A DNA stretch of 21,849 nt from DAOMNN01 sp050486545 (lineage in GTDB: Bacteria > Pseudomonadota > Gammaproteobacteria > Burkholderiales > Rhodocyclaceae). Below the pieces are notes generated by a model, which had not been told where the DNA came from, made no database searches, and saw only the letters and a program-made list of their open reading frames with translations. This document shows, one piece after another, positions 1 through 6,571 of this stretch (its first letter is position 1; every line of letters begins with the position of its first letter). Made by a program: the position numbers and the translations under genes. Where the stretch lies: NCBI GenBank assembly GCA_050486545.1, contig JBJHDM010000052.1, forward strand, positions 1-21,849, given 5' to 3'.

Positions 1-1
1 C

Positions 2-727
2 TATCGCGCGTGGACGGCGGCTGGTGGCGCCCTGCCAAAGGTGGTGGCCGGTCACAGCCTGGGCGAGTATTCGGCCCTGGTCGTTGCAGGTGCGCTGCGT
101 TTCACGGATGCCGTTCCGCTGGTCCGATTCCGGGCGCAGGCGATGCAGGAAGCGGTCCCGGCCGGGGAGGGGGCGATGGCCGCCTTGCTCGGCCTCGAGG
201 TCGATGCGGTGCGGGAGGTTTGTGTCGAAGCGGCTGAGGGAGAGGTCGTCGAAGCGGCCAACCTGAATGCGCCGGGCCAGATCGTCATTGCCGGTGCGAA
301 AGCCGCCGTCGAGCGGGCAATCGAGCTGGCGAAGACGCGCGGGGCCAAGCGTGCGATGGCATTGCCCGTCAGCGCCCCGTTCCACTGCGCGCTCATGAAA
401 CCGGCAGCCGAGCGTCTGGCCGAACGCCTCGCCGGGATCGAGATCGTGAAGCCGTCGATCCCGGTCCTCAACAACGTGGATGTGACGGTCTGCGAAACCG
501 CCGACGGCATTCGCGACGCGCTGGTCCGCCAGGCGTTCTCGCCGGTACGCTGGATCGAATCGATCCAGGCGATCGAGGCGCGCGGCGTGTCGCATGTCTT
601 CGAATGCGGGCCGGGCAAGGTGCTTGCCGGCATGAACAAGCGGATCGCCAGAAACCTGCAGTGCGGTGCGCTCCATGATGCAGCCAGTCTGGATGAAACC
701 ATTGCGACGACGGGGGAGAATCGATGA
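2..727 (+). CDS. fabD: Malonyl-CoA:ACP transacylase FabD, 5' end missing
   Basis: FabD moves the malonyl group from malonyl-CoA to acyl carrier protein in the cytoplasm, supplying the extender unit for type II fatty acid synthesis. The reading frame is open from base 2 and gives 241 residues. The family is usually about 310 residues, so roughly the first 70 lie outside the window. The nucleophile motif GHSLGEYSAL is visible, with the catalytic Ser encoded at bases 56-58. The downstream segment PVSAPFHCALMKP carries the catalytic His region. The stop overlaps the fabG start as ATGA (724-727), which implies translational coupling. The order fabD-fabG-acpP-fabF is the classic cluster and supports the call. 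I see nothing odd beyond the window-edge truncation. Confidence 0.96.
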   Translation, partial: YRAWTAAGGALPKVVAGHSLGEYSALVVAGALRFTDAVPLVRFRAQAMQEAVPAGEGAMAALLGLEVDAVREVCVEAAEGEVVEAANLNAPGQIVIAGAKAAVERAIELAKTRGAKRAMALPVSAPFHCALMKPAAERLAERLAGIEIVKPSIPVLNNVDVTVCETADGIRDALVRQAFSPVRWIESIQAIEARGVSHVFECGPGKVLAGMNKRIARNLQCGALHDAASLDETIATTGENR

Positions 728-1470
728 GCCTGCTTGAAGGACGGATTGCGCTGGTGACCGGGGCCTCCCGGGGAATCGGGCGCTCGATTGCGGTCGAACT
801 CGGACGTCTGGGCGCCACGGTGGTCGGGACGGCGACCTCGGCCGGCGGTGCGGACGAGATCGGCAAGACCCTCGAAGAGGTGGGCGTGAAAGGGTGTGGC
901 ATGGCGCTGAACGTGACCGATGCCGCGGCTTGCGAAGCCGTCGTCGGGGACATCGAGCAGCGCTTCGGTGCGGTGGCGATTCTCGTGAACAATGCCGGCA
1001 TCACCCGCGACAATATCGCGATGCGGATGAAGGACGAGGAATGGGATGCGGTGATCGACACCAATCTCAAGGCGGTCTTTCGCATGTCGAAACTCGTCAT
1101 GCGCGGCATGATGAAGGCACGGGGCGGACGCATCATCAACGTCACCTCGGTGGTCGCAAGTTCCGGAAACCCGGGGCAGGCGAACTATGCGGCGGCCAAG
1201 GCGGGGGTGGCGGGAATGACCCGCGCGCTGGCGCGTGAACTGGGCAGCCGCAACATCACCGTGAATTGCGTGGCACCCGGATTCATCGATACCGACATGA
1301 CCAGGGCCTTGCCCGAAACGGCGCGCGATGCCCTGCTCGGACAGATCGCGCTGGGGCGCCTGGGGCAACCGGAAGAGATCGCTGCGGCGGTTGCATTTCT
1401 CGCCTCGCCTGCGGCCGGCTATATTACCGGTACGACGCTGCATGTGAATGGCGGCATGTACATGTCGTGA
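724..1470 (+). CDS. fabG: 3-oxoacyl-ACP reductase FabG
   Basis: FabG is the NADPH-dependent beta-ketoacyl-ACP reductase, the first reduction of each elongation round. The protein has 248 residues, a normal length for this short-chain dehydrogenase/reductase. Visible motifs are the nucleotide-binding TGASRGIG (residues 12-19), NNAG (89-92) and the catalytic set Asn114, Ser142, Tyr155 and Lys159 (YAAAK). Its ATG lies inside the ATGA overlap with fabD, so no separate promoter or ribosome binding site is expected. The fold family is large, but the fab gene context and the GNPGQANYAAAK segment make FabG much more likely than another SDR. It is followed by an intrinsic terminator, so it is probably the last gene of the upstream transcript in part of the mRNA population. 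Confidence 0.96.
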   Translation: MSLLEGRIALVTGASRGIGRSIAVELGRLGATVVGTATSAGGADEIGKTLEEVGVKGCGMALNVTDAAACEAVVGDIEQRFGAVAILVNNAGITRDNIAMRMKDEEWDAVIDTNLKAVFRMSKLVMRGMMKARGGRIINVTSVVASSGNPGQANYAAAKAGVAGMTRALARELGSRNITVNCVAPGFIDTDMTRALPETARDALLGQIALGRLGQPEEIAAAVAFLASPAAGYITGTTLHVNGGMYMS

Positions 1471-1494
1471 ACCGAATAGAGTTGCGAGCAGTTT

Positions 1495-1527
1495 CCGGCG
1501 TTTTTGGTAGAATACGCCGGCTTTTTT
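1495..1527 (+). terminator. Intrinsic terminator after fabG
   Basis: A perfect 7-bp inverted repeat, CCGGCGT (1495-1501) and ACGCCGG (1514-1520), is followed by C and six T residues (1522-1527). The loop is 12 nt and T-rich. It lies 25 nt after the fabG stop and before the acpP ribosome binding site. The stem is short, so termination may be partial, which would let some fabDG transcript read into acpP. The loop contains the proposed acpP -10 box. Confidence 0.6.
1505..1513 (+). promoter_or_regulatory. Candidate acpP promoter (extended -10)
   Basis: TGGTAGAAT (1505-1513) fits an extended -10 element: a TGN followed by TAGAAT, which matches the sigma-70 -10 consensus at 5 of 6 positions. The only -35-like hexamer is TTGCGA (1482-1487). 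It lies 20 nt away, longer than ideal, so the extended -10 may carry the activity. Transcripts would start near 1520, giving a short leader before AAGGAG (1549-1554), which is a strong Shine-Dalgarno 7 nt before the acpP ATG. A separate promoter fits the high demand for ACP. This is inferred from motifs only. Confidence 0.5.
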
Positions 1528-1561
1528 ACATATCTCTATATTTCAGGGAAGGAGTCTCTTC

Positions 1562-1801
1562 ATGGAGAACATCGAACAACGCGTCAAGAAGATCGTTGCC
1601 GAGCAACTTGGCGTGAACGAGTCGGAGATCAAGAACGAGTCTTCGTTCGTCGATGACCTGGGTGCAGATTCGCTGGATACGGTCGAACTCGTGATGGCGC
1701 TCGAGGAAGAGTTCGAGTGCGAGATTCCCGACGAGGAGGCCGAGAAGATCACGACGGTCCAGCAGGCGATCGACTACGTCAACGCCCACCTCAAGAAGTA
1801 A
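1562..1801 (+). CDS. acpP: Acyl carrier protein
   Basis: This is the small acidic cytoplasmic carrier that holds growing acyl chains as thioesters on a 4'-phosphopantetheine arm. It has 79 residues, the normal size. The attachment motif DDLGADSLD is present, with the modified Ser at residue 37, and helix II VELVMALEEEF follows, as expected for interaction with Fab enzymes. The start is fixed by AAGGAG seven bases upstream. The gene stands alone between an intrinsic terminator and fabF, with 24 nt to the fabF start, so acpP-fabF is probably one transcript. AcpS, encoded at 15943 in this window, would install the phosphopantetheine group. Confidence 0.98.
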   Translation: MENIEQRVKKIVAEQLGVNESEIKNESSFVDDLGADSLDTVELVMALEEEFECEIPDEEAEKITTVQQAIDYVNAHLKK

Positions 1802-1825
1802 CCAGAGAGACTACCGGAGCGAACA

Positions 1826-3061
1826 TTGACCCGTCGCAGAGTCGTCATTACCGGTCTGGGCGTCATTTCCCCAGTCGGGAACACCATTCCGGAAGCCTGG
1901 GACAACATCGTCAATGGCCGTTCCGGTATCGACAGAATTACGCGTTTCGATGCATCCGCCTTCCCGGTCCAGATCGCCGGTGAAGTGAAGGGCTTCGACG
2001 TCGGCGAATACCTTTCGCCGAAGGAAGCCCGGAGGATGGATGTCTTCATTCACTACGGGCTGGCCGCCGGCATTCAGGCGTTCCGCGATTCGGGTCTCGA
2101 AGTCACCGAATCGAATGCCGAACGCATCGGTGTGAACATCGGCTCGGGCATCGGCGGTCTGCCGATGATCGAGTCGACCCATGACGATTTCCTGCGCGCG
2201 GGTCATCGCAAGGTTTCGCCATTCTTCATTCCCGGCACCATCATCAACATGATCGCCGGCAACCTGTCGATCATGTACGGGTTGAAGGGTCCCAACCTTG
2301 CGGTCGTGACCGCGTGCACCACCGGCCTGCACGCAATCGGGATGGGTGCGCGTACGATCGAGTACGGCGATGCCGACGTGATGGTGTGCGGGGGTGCCGA
2401 GTCGTCGGTGACACCGCTGGCCATCGGCGGCTTCGGTGCGGCCAAGGCCCTGTCGACGCGCAATGACGACCCGCAAACGGCCAGCCGTCCGTGGGACAAG
2501 GATCGCGACGGCTTCGTGTTGGGCGAGGGCGCCGGCGTGATGGTGCTCGAGGAGTACGAACATGCGGTCCGGCGTGGTGCTCGCATCTACGCGGAACTGG
2601 CGGGTTTCGGCATGAGCGGAGATGCCTTCCACATGACGGCACCCGACACCGACGGCCCGCGGCGAAGCATGCTCAATGCGATGAACAATGCCGCGGTCGA
2701 TCGCGAGCAGGTCCAGTATCTCAATGCCCATGGCACCTCGACTCCGCTTGGCGACAAGAACGAGACCGACGCGATCAAGCTCGCGTTCGGAGACGACCAT
2801 GCGCGCAAGCTCGTGGTCAATTCGACGAAGTCGATGACCGGTCATCTGCTCGGTGGTGCGGGCGGACTCGAGTCGGTGTTTACCGTGCTCGCGGTCCATC
2901 ATCAGGTGTCGCCACCCACAATCAATATCTTCGAGCAGGATCCCGAGTGCGATCTGGACTATTGTGCCAACGTCGCCCGGGACATGAAGATCGACGTCGC
3001 CCTGAAGAACAACTTCGGATTCGGCGGCACGAACGGAACCCTGGCGTTCCGTCGGGTCTGA
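1826..3061 (+). CDS. fabF: 3-oxoacyl-ACP synthase II FabF, TTG start
   Basis: FabF condenses malonyl-ACP with acyl-ACP (KAS II) and drives elongation, including the temperature-sensitive step to cis-vaccenate in bacteria that make unsaturated fatty acids this way. It has 411 residues, matching the family. The catalytic triad is Cys164 (in VVTACTTG), His302 (in NAHGTST) and His340 (in STKSMTGH), and the glycine-rich FGFGGTNG is near the C-terminus. I chose the TTG at 1826 because GGAG (1816-1819) lies six bases upstream and because the protein then begins with TRRRVVITGLG, the usual N-terminus; no ATG is suitable. In many proteobacteria fabF is followed by pabC, mltG, tmk and holB. None of these is here. 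Confidence 0.96.
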   Translation: MTRRRVVITGLGVISPVGNTIPEAWDNIVNGRSGIDRITRFDASAFPVQIAGEVKGFDVGEYLSPKEARRMDVFIHYGLAAGIQAFRDSGLEVTESNAERIGVNIGSGIGGLPMIESTHDDFLRAGHRKVSPFFIPGTIINMIAGNLSIMYGLKGPNLAVVTACTTGLHAIGMGARTIEYGDADVMVCGGAESSVTPLAIGGFGAAKALSTRNDDPQTASRPWDKDRDGFVLGEGAGVMVLEEYEHAVRRGARIYAELAGFGMSGDAFHMTAPDTDGPRRSMLNAMNNAAVDREQVQYLNAHGTSTPLGDKNETDAIKLAFGDDHARKLVVNSTKSMTGHLLGGAGGLESVFTVLAVHHQVSPPTINIFEQDPECDLDYCANVARDMKIDVALKNNFGFGGTNGTLAFRRV

Positions 3062-3089
3062 CCGAGTCCTCGGCGGCATCGGCATCCCG

Positions 3090-3536
3090 ATGCGATGGCC
3101 CGCGCGAATTGCGCTGAAGCCATCGGCTCGCCTCGTCGTACTGATCGCCGCGATCCATGCCATCGCGGCGATCGCGTTTTTGCATCTCTCCATGCATCCG
3201 GCATGGGTTCTGTTCCTTCTGCTCGCAATCGGCCTGTCGGCGGCGCTCGCGATTCGCGCGGAACTCGGAATCGCCGGCACCGTACTGCGGCTCGAAGAAC
3301 GGGGAAGGGTCCATCTGGAGGATACGGACGGAATCCGAACGGCGACTCTGCTCCCCACCTCGACCGATTTCGGCTGGGCGGTTTGGATCCAGTGGCTGGA
3401 AGATTCAGGACGCGCCCGCCGTGGCGCGAGAATGTTGCTGTCCGACGGCATGGCGCCGGATGACTGGCGCACGCTGCGCGTGTGGATGCGTCATTCCGGG
3501 GAGGAGCCGGTGGGTGATGTACGGGATGCTCGGTGA
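3090..3536 (+). CDS. YgfX/CptA-like small membrane protein
   Basis: This is a 148-residue protein with two closely spaced hydrophobic segments (about residues 14-32 and 38-55), then a soluble C-terminal part rich in charged residues and Trp. The order of features (basic N-terminus, hairpin of two membrane helices, a short beta-rich region with WAVWIQW, then a terminal MAPDDWRTLRVWMRH) parallels Escherichia coli YgfX, whose C-terminus has a similar DEAEWRDLRRIL-type segment. YgfX is encoded with SdhE (YgfY) in enterics and has been described as a membrane toxin-like protein affecting the cytoskeleton. No sdhE is visible here, so a toxin role should not be assumed. The gene begins 28 nt after fabF and its 3' end overlaps nadB by 46 nt on the opposite strand. 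The similarity comes from memory-based comparison, not a search. Confidence 0.65.
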   Translation: MRWPARIALKPSARLVVLIAAIHAIAAIAFLHLSMHPAWVLFLLLAIGLSAALAIRAELGIAGTVLRLEERGRVHLEDTDGIRTATLLPTSTDFGWAVWIQWLEDSGRARRGARMLLSDGMAPDDWRTLRVWMRHSGEEPVGDVRDAR

Positions 3537-5122
3537 CGACGCCGTCCGGATGGGCGCAACACGGTGTTTCGTGGGGTGGGCAGCAGATCGGGGTAGTCGG
3601 GAGAGGAGTGAAGTCCCCGGCTTTCCTTGCGCTTGAGCGCGCAGCGTACGATCAGGTCGGCGGTCACCACGAGGTTGCGCAACTCGATCAGGTCGTTGCT
3701 CACGCGGAAATTCGAATAGAACTCGTGGATCTCGCGGGCGAGCAGGCGGATCCGGTGCTGTGCCCGGCGAAGACGCTTGGTGGTACGCACGATGCCGACG
3801 TAATCCCACATGCAGCGGCGCAATTCCGCCCAGTTGTGCGTGATGACGACTTCCTCGTCCGCATCGGTGACGCGACTTTCGTCCCAGGGGGGGAGTGTCG
3901 GTACGATCGTTTTCGGGTGAGAGAGAATGTCGGCGGCGGCCGATTCCCCGAACACGAGGCATTCCAGCAGCGAATTGCTGGCGAGCCGGTTTGCACCATG
4001 GAGCCCGGTGAAGGCGGCTTCTCCGACGCAATACAGGCCGGGAACGTCGGTCCGGGCCGACAGGTCGGTGACGATGCCCCCGCAGGTGTAGTGCGCGGCC
4101 GGGACGACCGGGATCGGTTCGCGGGTCATGTCGATGCCGAGTTCGAGACAGCGCGTATGGATGTTCGGGAAGTGCTCGCGCAACCAGTCGGCGGGCTTGT
4201 GGCTGATGTCGAGGAACACGCAGTCCAGACCACGCTTCTTCATCTCGAAGTCGATCGCGCGTGCGACCACGTCGCGCGGTGCGAGCTCGGCCCGGGCGTC
4301 GTGCTCGGGCATGAATCGGGTGCCGTCGGGCAGTCTGAGGATGCCGCCTTCGCCGCGTACGGCCTCGGTGATCAGGAAGGACTTGGCGTGCGGATGGAAC
4401 AGACAGGTCGGATGGAACTGGATGAACTCCATGTTGGCCACGCGGCATCCCGCACGCCAGGCCATCGCGATGCCGTCGCCCGTGGCGACGTCCGGATTCG
4501 TCGTGAACAGGTAGGCCTTTCCGGCGCCCCCGGTCGCAATGACCGTGTCACGCGCACTGACGGTGACCACCTTGTCCCGTTCGATATCCAGCACGTAGGC
4601 GCCCAGACAACCTTCATCGGAGCGGCCGACCTTCTCGCCCAGGATCAGGTCCACGGCGATGTGCTGCTCGAGTACGTCGATATTGGGATGCGCGCAGACC
4701 TGCTCGGTGAGGGTGGCCTGCACCGCGGCGCCGGTTGCGTCGGCCGCATGAATGATCCGGCGGTGCGAGTGCCCCCCTTCGCGCGTGAGGTGATATCCCA
4801 TGGTCGAGCGGTCCTCACGCGTAAAGACGACGCCGCGGTCGATGAGCCACTGGATCGCCTGTTTCCCGTGTTCCACGACGAAGCGCGTGGCGTGCGGGTC
4901 GCACAGTCCGGCGCCCGCCGTGAAGGTATCCTGGATGTGTGCTTCGACGCTGTCGGTCGCATCGAGTACGGCAGCGATCCCGCCCTGCGCCCAGGCGCTG
5001 GCACTGTCGGCCATCGAGCGCTTGGTGACGAGGGCTACCCGCCGATGATCGGCAAGGCGCAGCGCAAGCGATTGACCCGCTGCACCGCTGCCGAGGATGA
5101 GAACATCGTATTGTCTGGACAA
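3491..5122 (-). CDS. nadB: L-aspartate oxidase NadB, TTG start
   Basis: NadB is the FAD flavoenzyme that oxidises L-aspartate to iminoaspartate, the first step of de novo NAD synthesis. The FAD-binding GSGAAG sits at residues 11-16. The family segments SAWAQGGIAAV, EFIQFHPT, RGEGG, ELAPRDVVARAI, HYTCGGI and HGANRLASNSLLE all appear in order. The frame is open back to a GTG at 5164, but I chose the TTG at 5122. It gives an N-terminus of SRQYDVLILGSG and 543 residues, close to the usual 530-540, and a GAGG lies nine bases upstream (5135-5132 on the minus strand). The last 19 or so residues after NTVLRP are Arg/Ser-rich and extend past the usual end, because the stop lies inside the convergent YgfX-like gene. 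NadA and NadC are not in the window. Confidence 0.95.
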   Translation of the reverse strand: MSRQYDVLILGSGAAGQSLALRLADHRRVALVTKRSMADSASAWAQGGIAAVLDATDSVEAHIQDTFTAGAGLCDPHATRFVVEHGKQAIQWLIDRGVVFTREDRSTMGYHLTREGGHSHRRIIHAADATGAAVQATLTEQVCAHPNIDVLEQHIAVDLILGEKVGRSDEGCLGAYVLDIERDKVVTVSARDTVIATGGAGKAYLFTTNPDVATGDGIAMAWRAGCRVANMEFIQFHPTCLFHPHAKSFLITEAVRGEGGILRLPDGTRFMPEHDARAELAPRDVVARAIDFEMKKRGLDCVFLDISHKPADWLREHFPNIHTRCLELGIDMTREPIPVVPAAHYTCGGIVTDLSARTDVPGLYCVGEAAFTGLHGANRLASNSLLECLVFGESAAADILSHPKTIVPTLPPWDESRVTDADEEVVITHNWAELRRCMWDYVGIVRTTKRLRRAQHRIRLLAREIHEFYSNFRVSNDLIELRNLVVTADLIVRCALKRKESRGLHSSPDYPDLLPTPRNTVLRPSGRRRHRASRTSPTGSSPE

Positions 5123-5180
5123 TGAAGTAAGCCTCGCGCCGCTTTTCGTTGCGGAGCATAGCACGGACGTTGCCTTCCAA

Positions 5181-5205
5181 AGGCGTTGTCGTGGGGTGAA
5201 CGCCT
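5181..5205. repeat. Inverted repeat upstream of nadB
   Basis: AGGCGTT (5181-5187) and AACGCCT (5199-5205) form a perfect 7-bp inverted repeat around an 11-nt spacer. It lies about 60 bases upstream of the nadB start, in the nadB-rpoE divergent region. It has no T-tract on either strand, so it is not an obvious terminator. It could be an operator for nadB or an mRNA leader hairpin. I recognise no specific regulator motif. Confidence 0.4.
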
Positions 5206-5282
5206 GTTGCGGAAAGCTGCCCGTGAATTCCCCTTTCGTCGTATGAACTATTCCCCTTGTGCCGTGTCCTTTGGCTAGGGCC

Positions 5283-5320
5283 GTCTCCGGGTGCAGGCCC
5301 GGGTGCTCGTGCTCGGAGAC
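5283..5320. repeat. Inverted repeat upstream of the rpoE promoter
   Basis: GTCTCCG (5283-5289) and CGGAGAC (5314-5320) are perfect 7-bp inverted copies separated by 24 nt. The right arm ends 18 nt before the proposed rpoE -35 box. The spacing would suit a dimeric DNA-binding protein or a looped structure. No T-run follows, so a terminator role is unlikely. The function is unknown. Confidence 0.35.
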
Positions 5321-5338
5321 CGCCGGGAATGGCTGGCT

Positions 5339-5367
5339 TTGCCGTCCTCATGCGGGGTCGTTATACT
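5339..5367 (+). promoter_or_regulatory. Candidate sigma-70 promoter of rpoE
   Basis: TTGCCG (5339-5344) and TATACT (5362-5367) are separated by the optimal 17 nt, matching the consensus at 4 and 5 of 6 positions. Transcription would begin near 5374, leaving a leader of about 37 nt before the rpoE ATG. This would supply basal transcription of the stress operon. A sigma-E-type autoregulatory promoter (GAACTT-N16-TCTGA) is not clear in the region; the nearest -35-like sequence is GAACTA at 5245-5250, without a convincing -10. Confidence 0.55.
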
Positions 5368-5410
5368 TCTACGGTTTTGTGCCCCATTACCGAGAGAAGC
5401 GACCCCGTTC

Positions 5411-6010
5411 ATGAGTGATCGCGAAACTGATCAACTGCTTGTCGAGCGTGTACAGCGTGGAGACAAGGAAGCCTTCGGCCTGCTGGTGTCAAAGTACCAG
5501 CGGAAGCTGAGCAGGCTGTTGTCACGTTTGATCCGCGATCCGGCTGAAGTCGAGGATGTCGCGCAGGAGACGTTCATCAAGGCGTATCGAGCCTTGGGTT
5601 CGTTTCGTGGAGATAGTGCCTTTTACACGTGGCTGTACCGGATCGGAATCAATACGGCGAAGAACTATCTGGTGTCCCAGGGTCGGCGTGCGCCGACTTC
5701 CACGGGATTCGATTCGACCGAGGCGGAGACCTTCGAGGAAGGCGACCAGTTGCGGGACATCAATACGCCGGAGCGCTTGCTGATGACCCGCCAGATCGGA
5801 GAGACCGTCGAGATGGCGATGGCCGAGCTTCCGGAGGAACTTCGAACAGCGATCATGCTCCGAGAGCTGGAAGGTCTCAGCTACGAGGAGATCGCCAATA
5901 TCATGGACTGTCCGATCGGGACGGTCCGTTCCCGGATCTTCCGGGCGCGTGAGGCAATATCGGAACGATTGCGGCCGTTGCTGGACACGGCCCCTGACAA
6001 ACGTTGGTAG
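5411..6010 (+). CDS. rpoE: RNA polymerase sigma-E factor (RpoE/AlgU)
   Basis: This is an ECF sigma factor that directs RNA polymerase to envelope stress genes. It has 199 residues, close to E. coli RpoE (191) and Pseudomonas AlgU (193). Region 2 is visible as DVAQETFIKAYRAL and the following SAFYTWLYRIGINTAKNYL, and region 4 as ELPEELRTAIMLRELEGLSY with the helix-turn-helix EEIANIMDCPIGTVRSRIF. The frame is open upstream to 5291, but the ATG at 5411 gives MSDRETDQLLVERVQ, the usual start, and lies after the promoter. The anti-sigma gene rseA starts 9 nt after the stop. By family knowledge the protein is held at the membrane by RseA until proteolysis frees it. Confidence 0.96.
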   Translation: MSDRETDQLLVERVQRGDKEAFGLLVSKYQRKLSRLLSRLIRDPAEVEDVAQETFIKAYRALGSFRGDSAFYTWLYRIGINTAKNYLVSQGRRAPTSTGFDSTEAETFEEGDQLRDINTPERLLMTRQIGETVEMAMAELPEELRTAIMLRELEGLSYEEIANIMDCPIGTVRSRIFRAREAISERLRPLLDTAPDKRW

Positions 6011-6019
6011 GTGGTGCTC

Positions 6020-6571
6020 ATGAAAGACGAACTTTCCGCGCTTCTGGACGGTGACCTGGACGAAGCGTCGGCCCGGCCGGTATTCGATGCGATGAAACGT
6101 GACCCGGTCCTGCAATCCCGCTGGAACGCCTACTGCCTGATCGGGGACGCATTGCGCGGGGAGACGGGCAGTCCGGGCGATCTTTCGGCACGGGTCATGG
6201 AGCGCATCCGGGAGGAGCCGACCGTGCTCGCTCCGGTGCGCGGCGACAGCGCGGCGAATGCGACGGGCGCGTGGGGCAAGGTCATGCCGCTGGCAGCCTC
6301 GGTGATGGGCGTGGCAGCCGTGGGCCTGGTCGCCTTCTCACTCTATTCCCCGTCGGAGCCGGTTGCCCAGAACGTGGTCATCGCGCAGCCGGCTCAGGCA
6401 GTGGAACTCGCGTCGGTGCGGGCGCAGGCTCCGGTGGCGTCTCTGGAGCGCGACGATGCGCATCGAAAATTCGTGTTCGTCCATCAGTCGATGAGCGGTG
6501 GAGGACCGATTCCCGGTGCCGTGCAATACGTGCGGACCGTCTCCGAATCGCGGGGGGATCTGCGCCGATGA
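6020..6571 (+). CDS. rseA: Anti-sigma-E factor RseA (MucA)
   Basis: RseA is a single-pass inner membrane protein whose cytoplasmic N-terminus binds sigma-E and whose periplasmic part is the target of regulated proteolysis. It has 183 residues (MucA 194, RseA 216). The N-terminal MKDELSALLDGDLDE and the following RWNAYCLIGDALRG are the recognisable sigma-binding domain. The membrane helix spans about residues 88-109. The periplasmic tail ends with an HQSMS segment and VQYVRTVS, like other MucA/RseA proteins. An in-frame GTG exists at 6011, but the ATG at 6020 is preferred because of the typical N-terminus and AGGTGG just upstream. Its stop overlaps the rseB start (ATGA at 6568), so the negative regulator and its protector are translated together. 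Confidence 0.93.
   Translation: MKDELSALLDGDLDEASARPVFDAMKRDPVLQSRWNAYCLIGDALRGETGSPGDLSARVMERIREEPTVLAPVRGDSAANATGAWGKVMPLAASVMGVAAVGLVAFSLYSPSEPVAQNVVIAQPAQAVELASVRAQAPVASLERDDAHRKFVFVHQSMSGGGPIPGAVQYVRTVSESRGDLRR

Noticed and set aside
1811..3472. Long minus-strand open frame (553 codons) opposite fabF
   Set aside because: It mirrors fabF in a GC-rich region and its translation shows no recognisable domain. FabF has a complete catalytic triad on the other strand.
3533..5125. Plus-strand open frame (530 codons) opposite nadB
   Set aside because: It is antisense to the clearly identified nadB and shows no family features.
5123..5164. Longer NadB starting at GTG 5164
   Set aside because: It adds 14 residues not typical of NadB before SRQYDVLILGSG. 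The TTG at 5122 has a GAGG at suitable distance.
5245..5271. Possible sigma-E autoregulatory promoter for rpoE beginning GAACTA
   Set aside because: The -35 fits partly, but at 16-17 nt downstream there is only TCCTT or CCTTT, not a TCTGA- or TCAAA-like -10.
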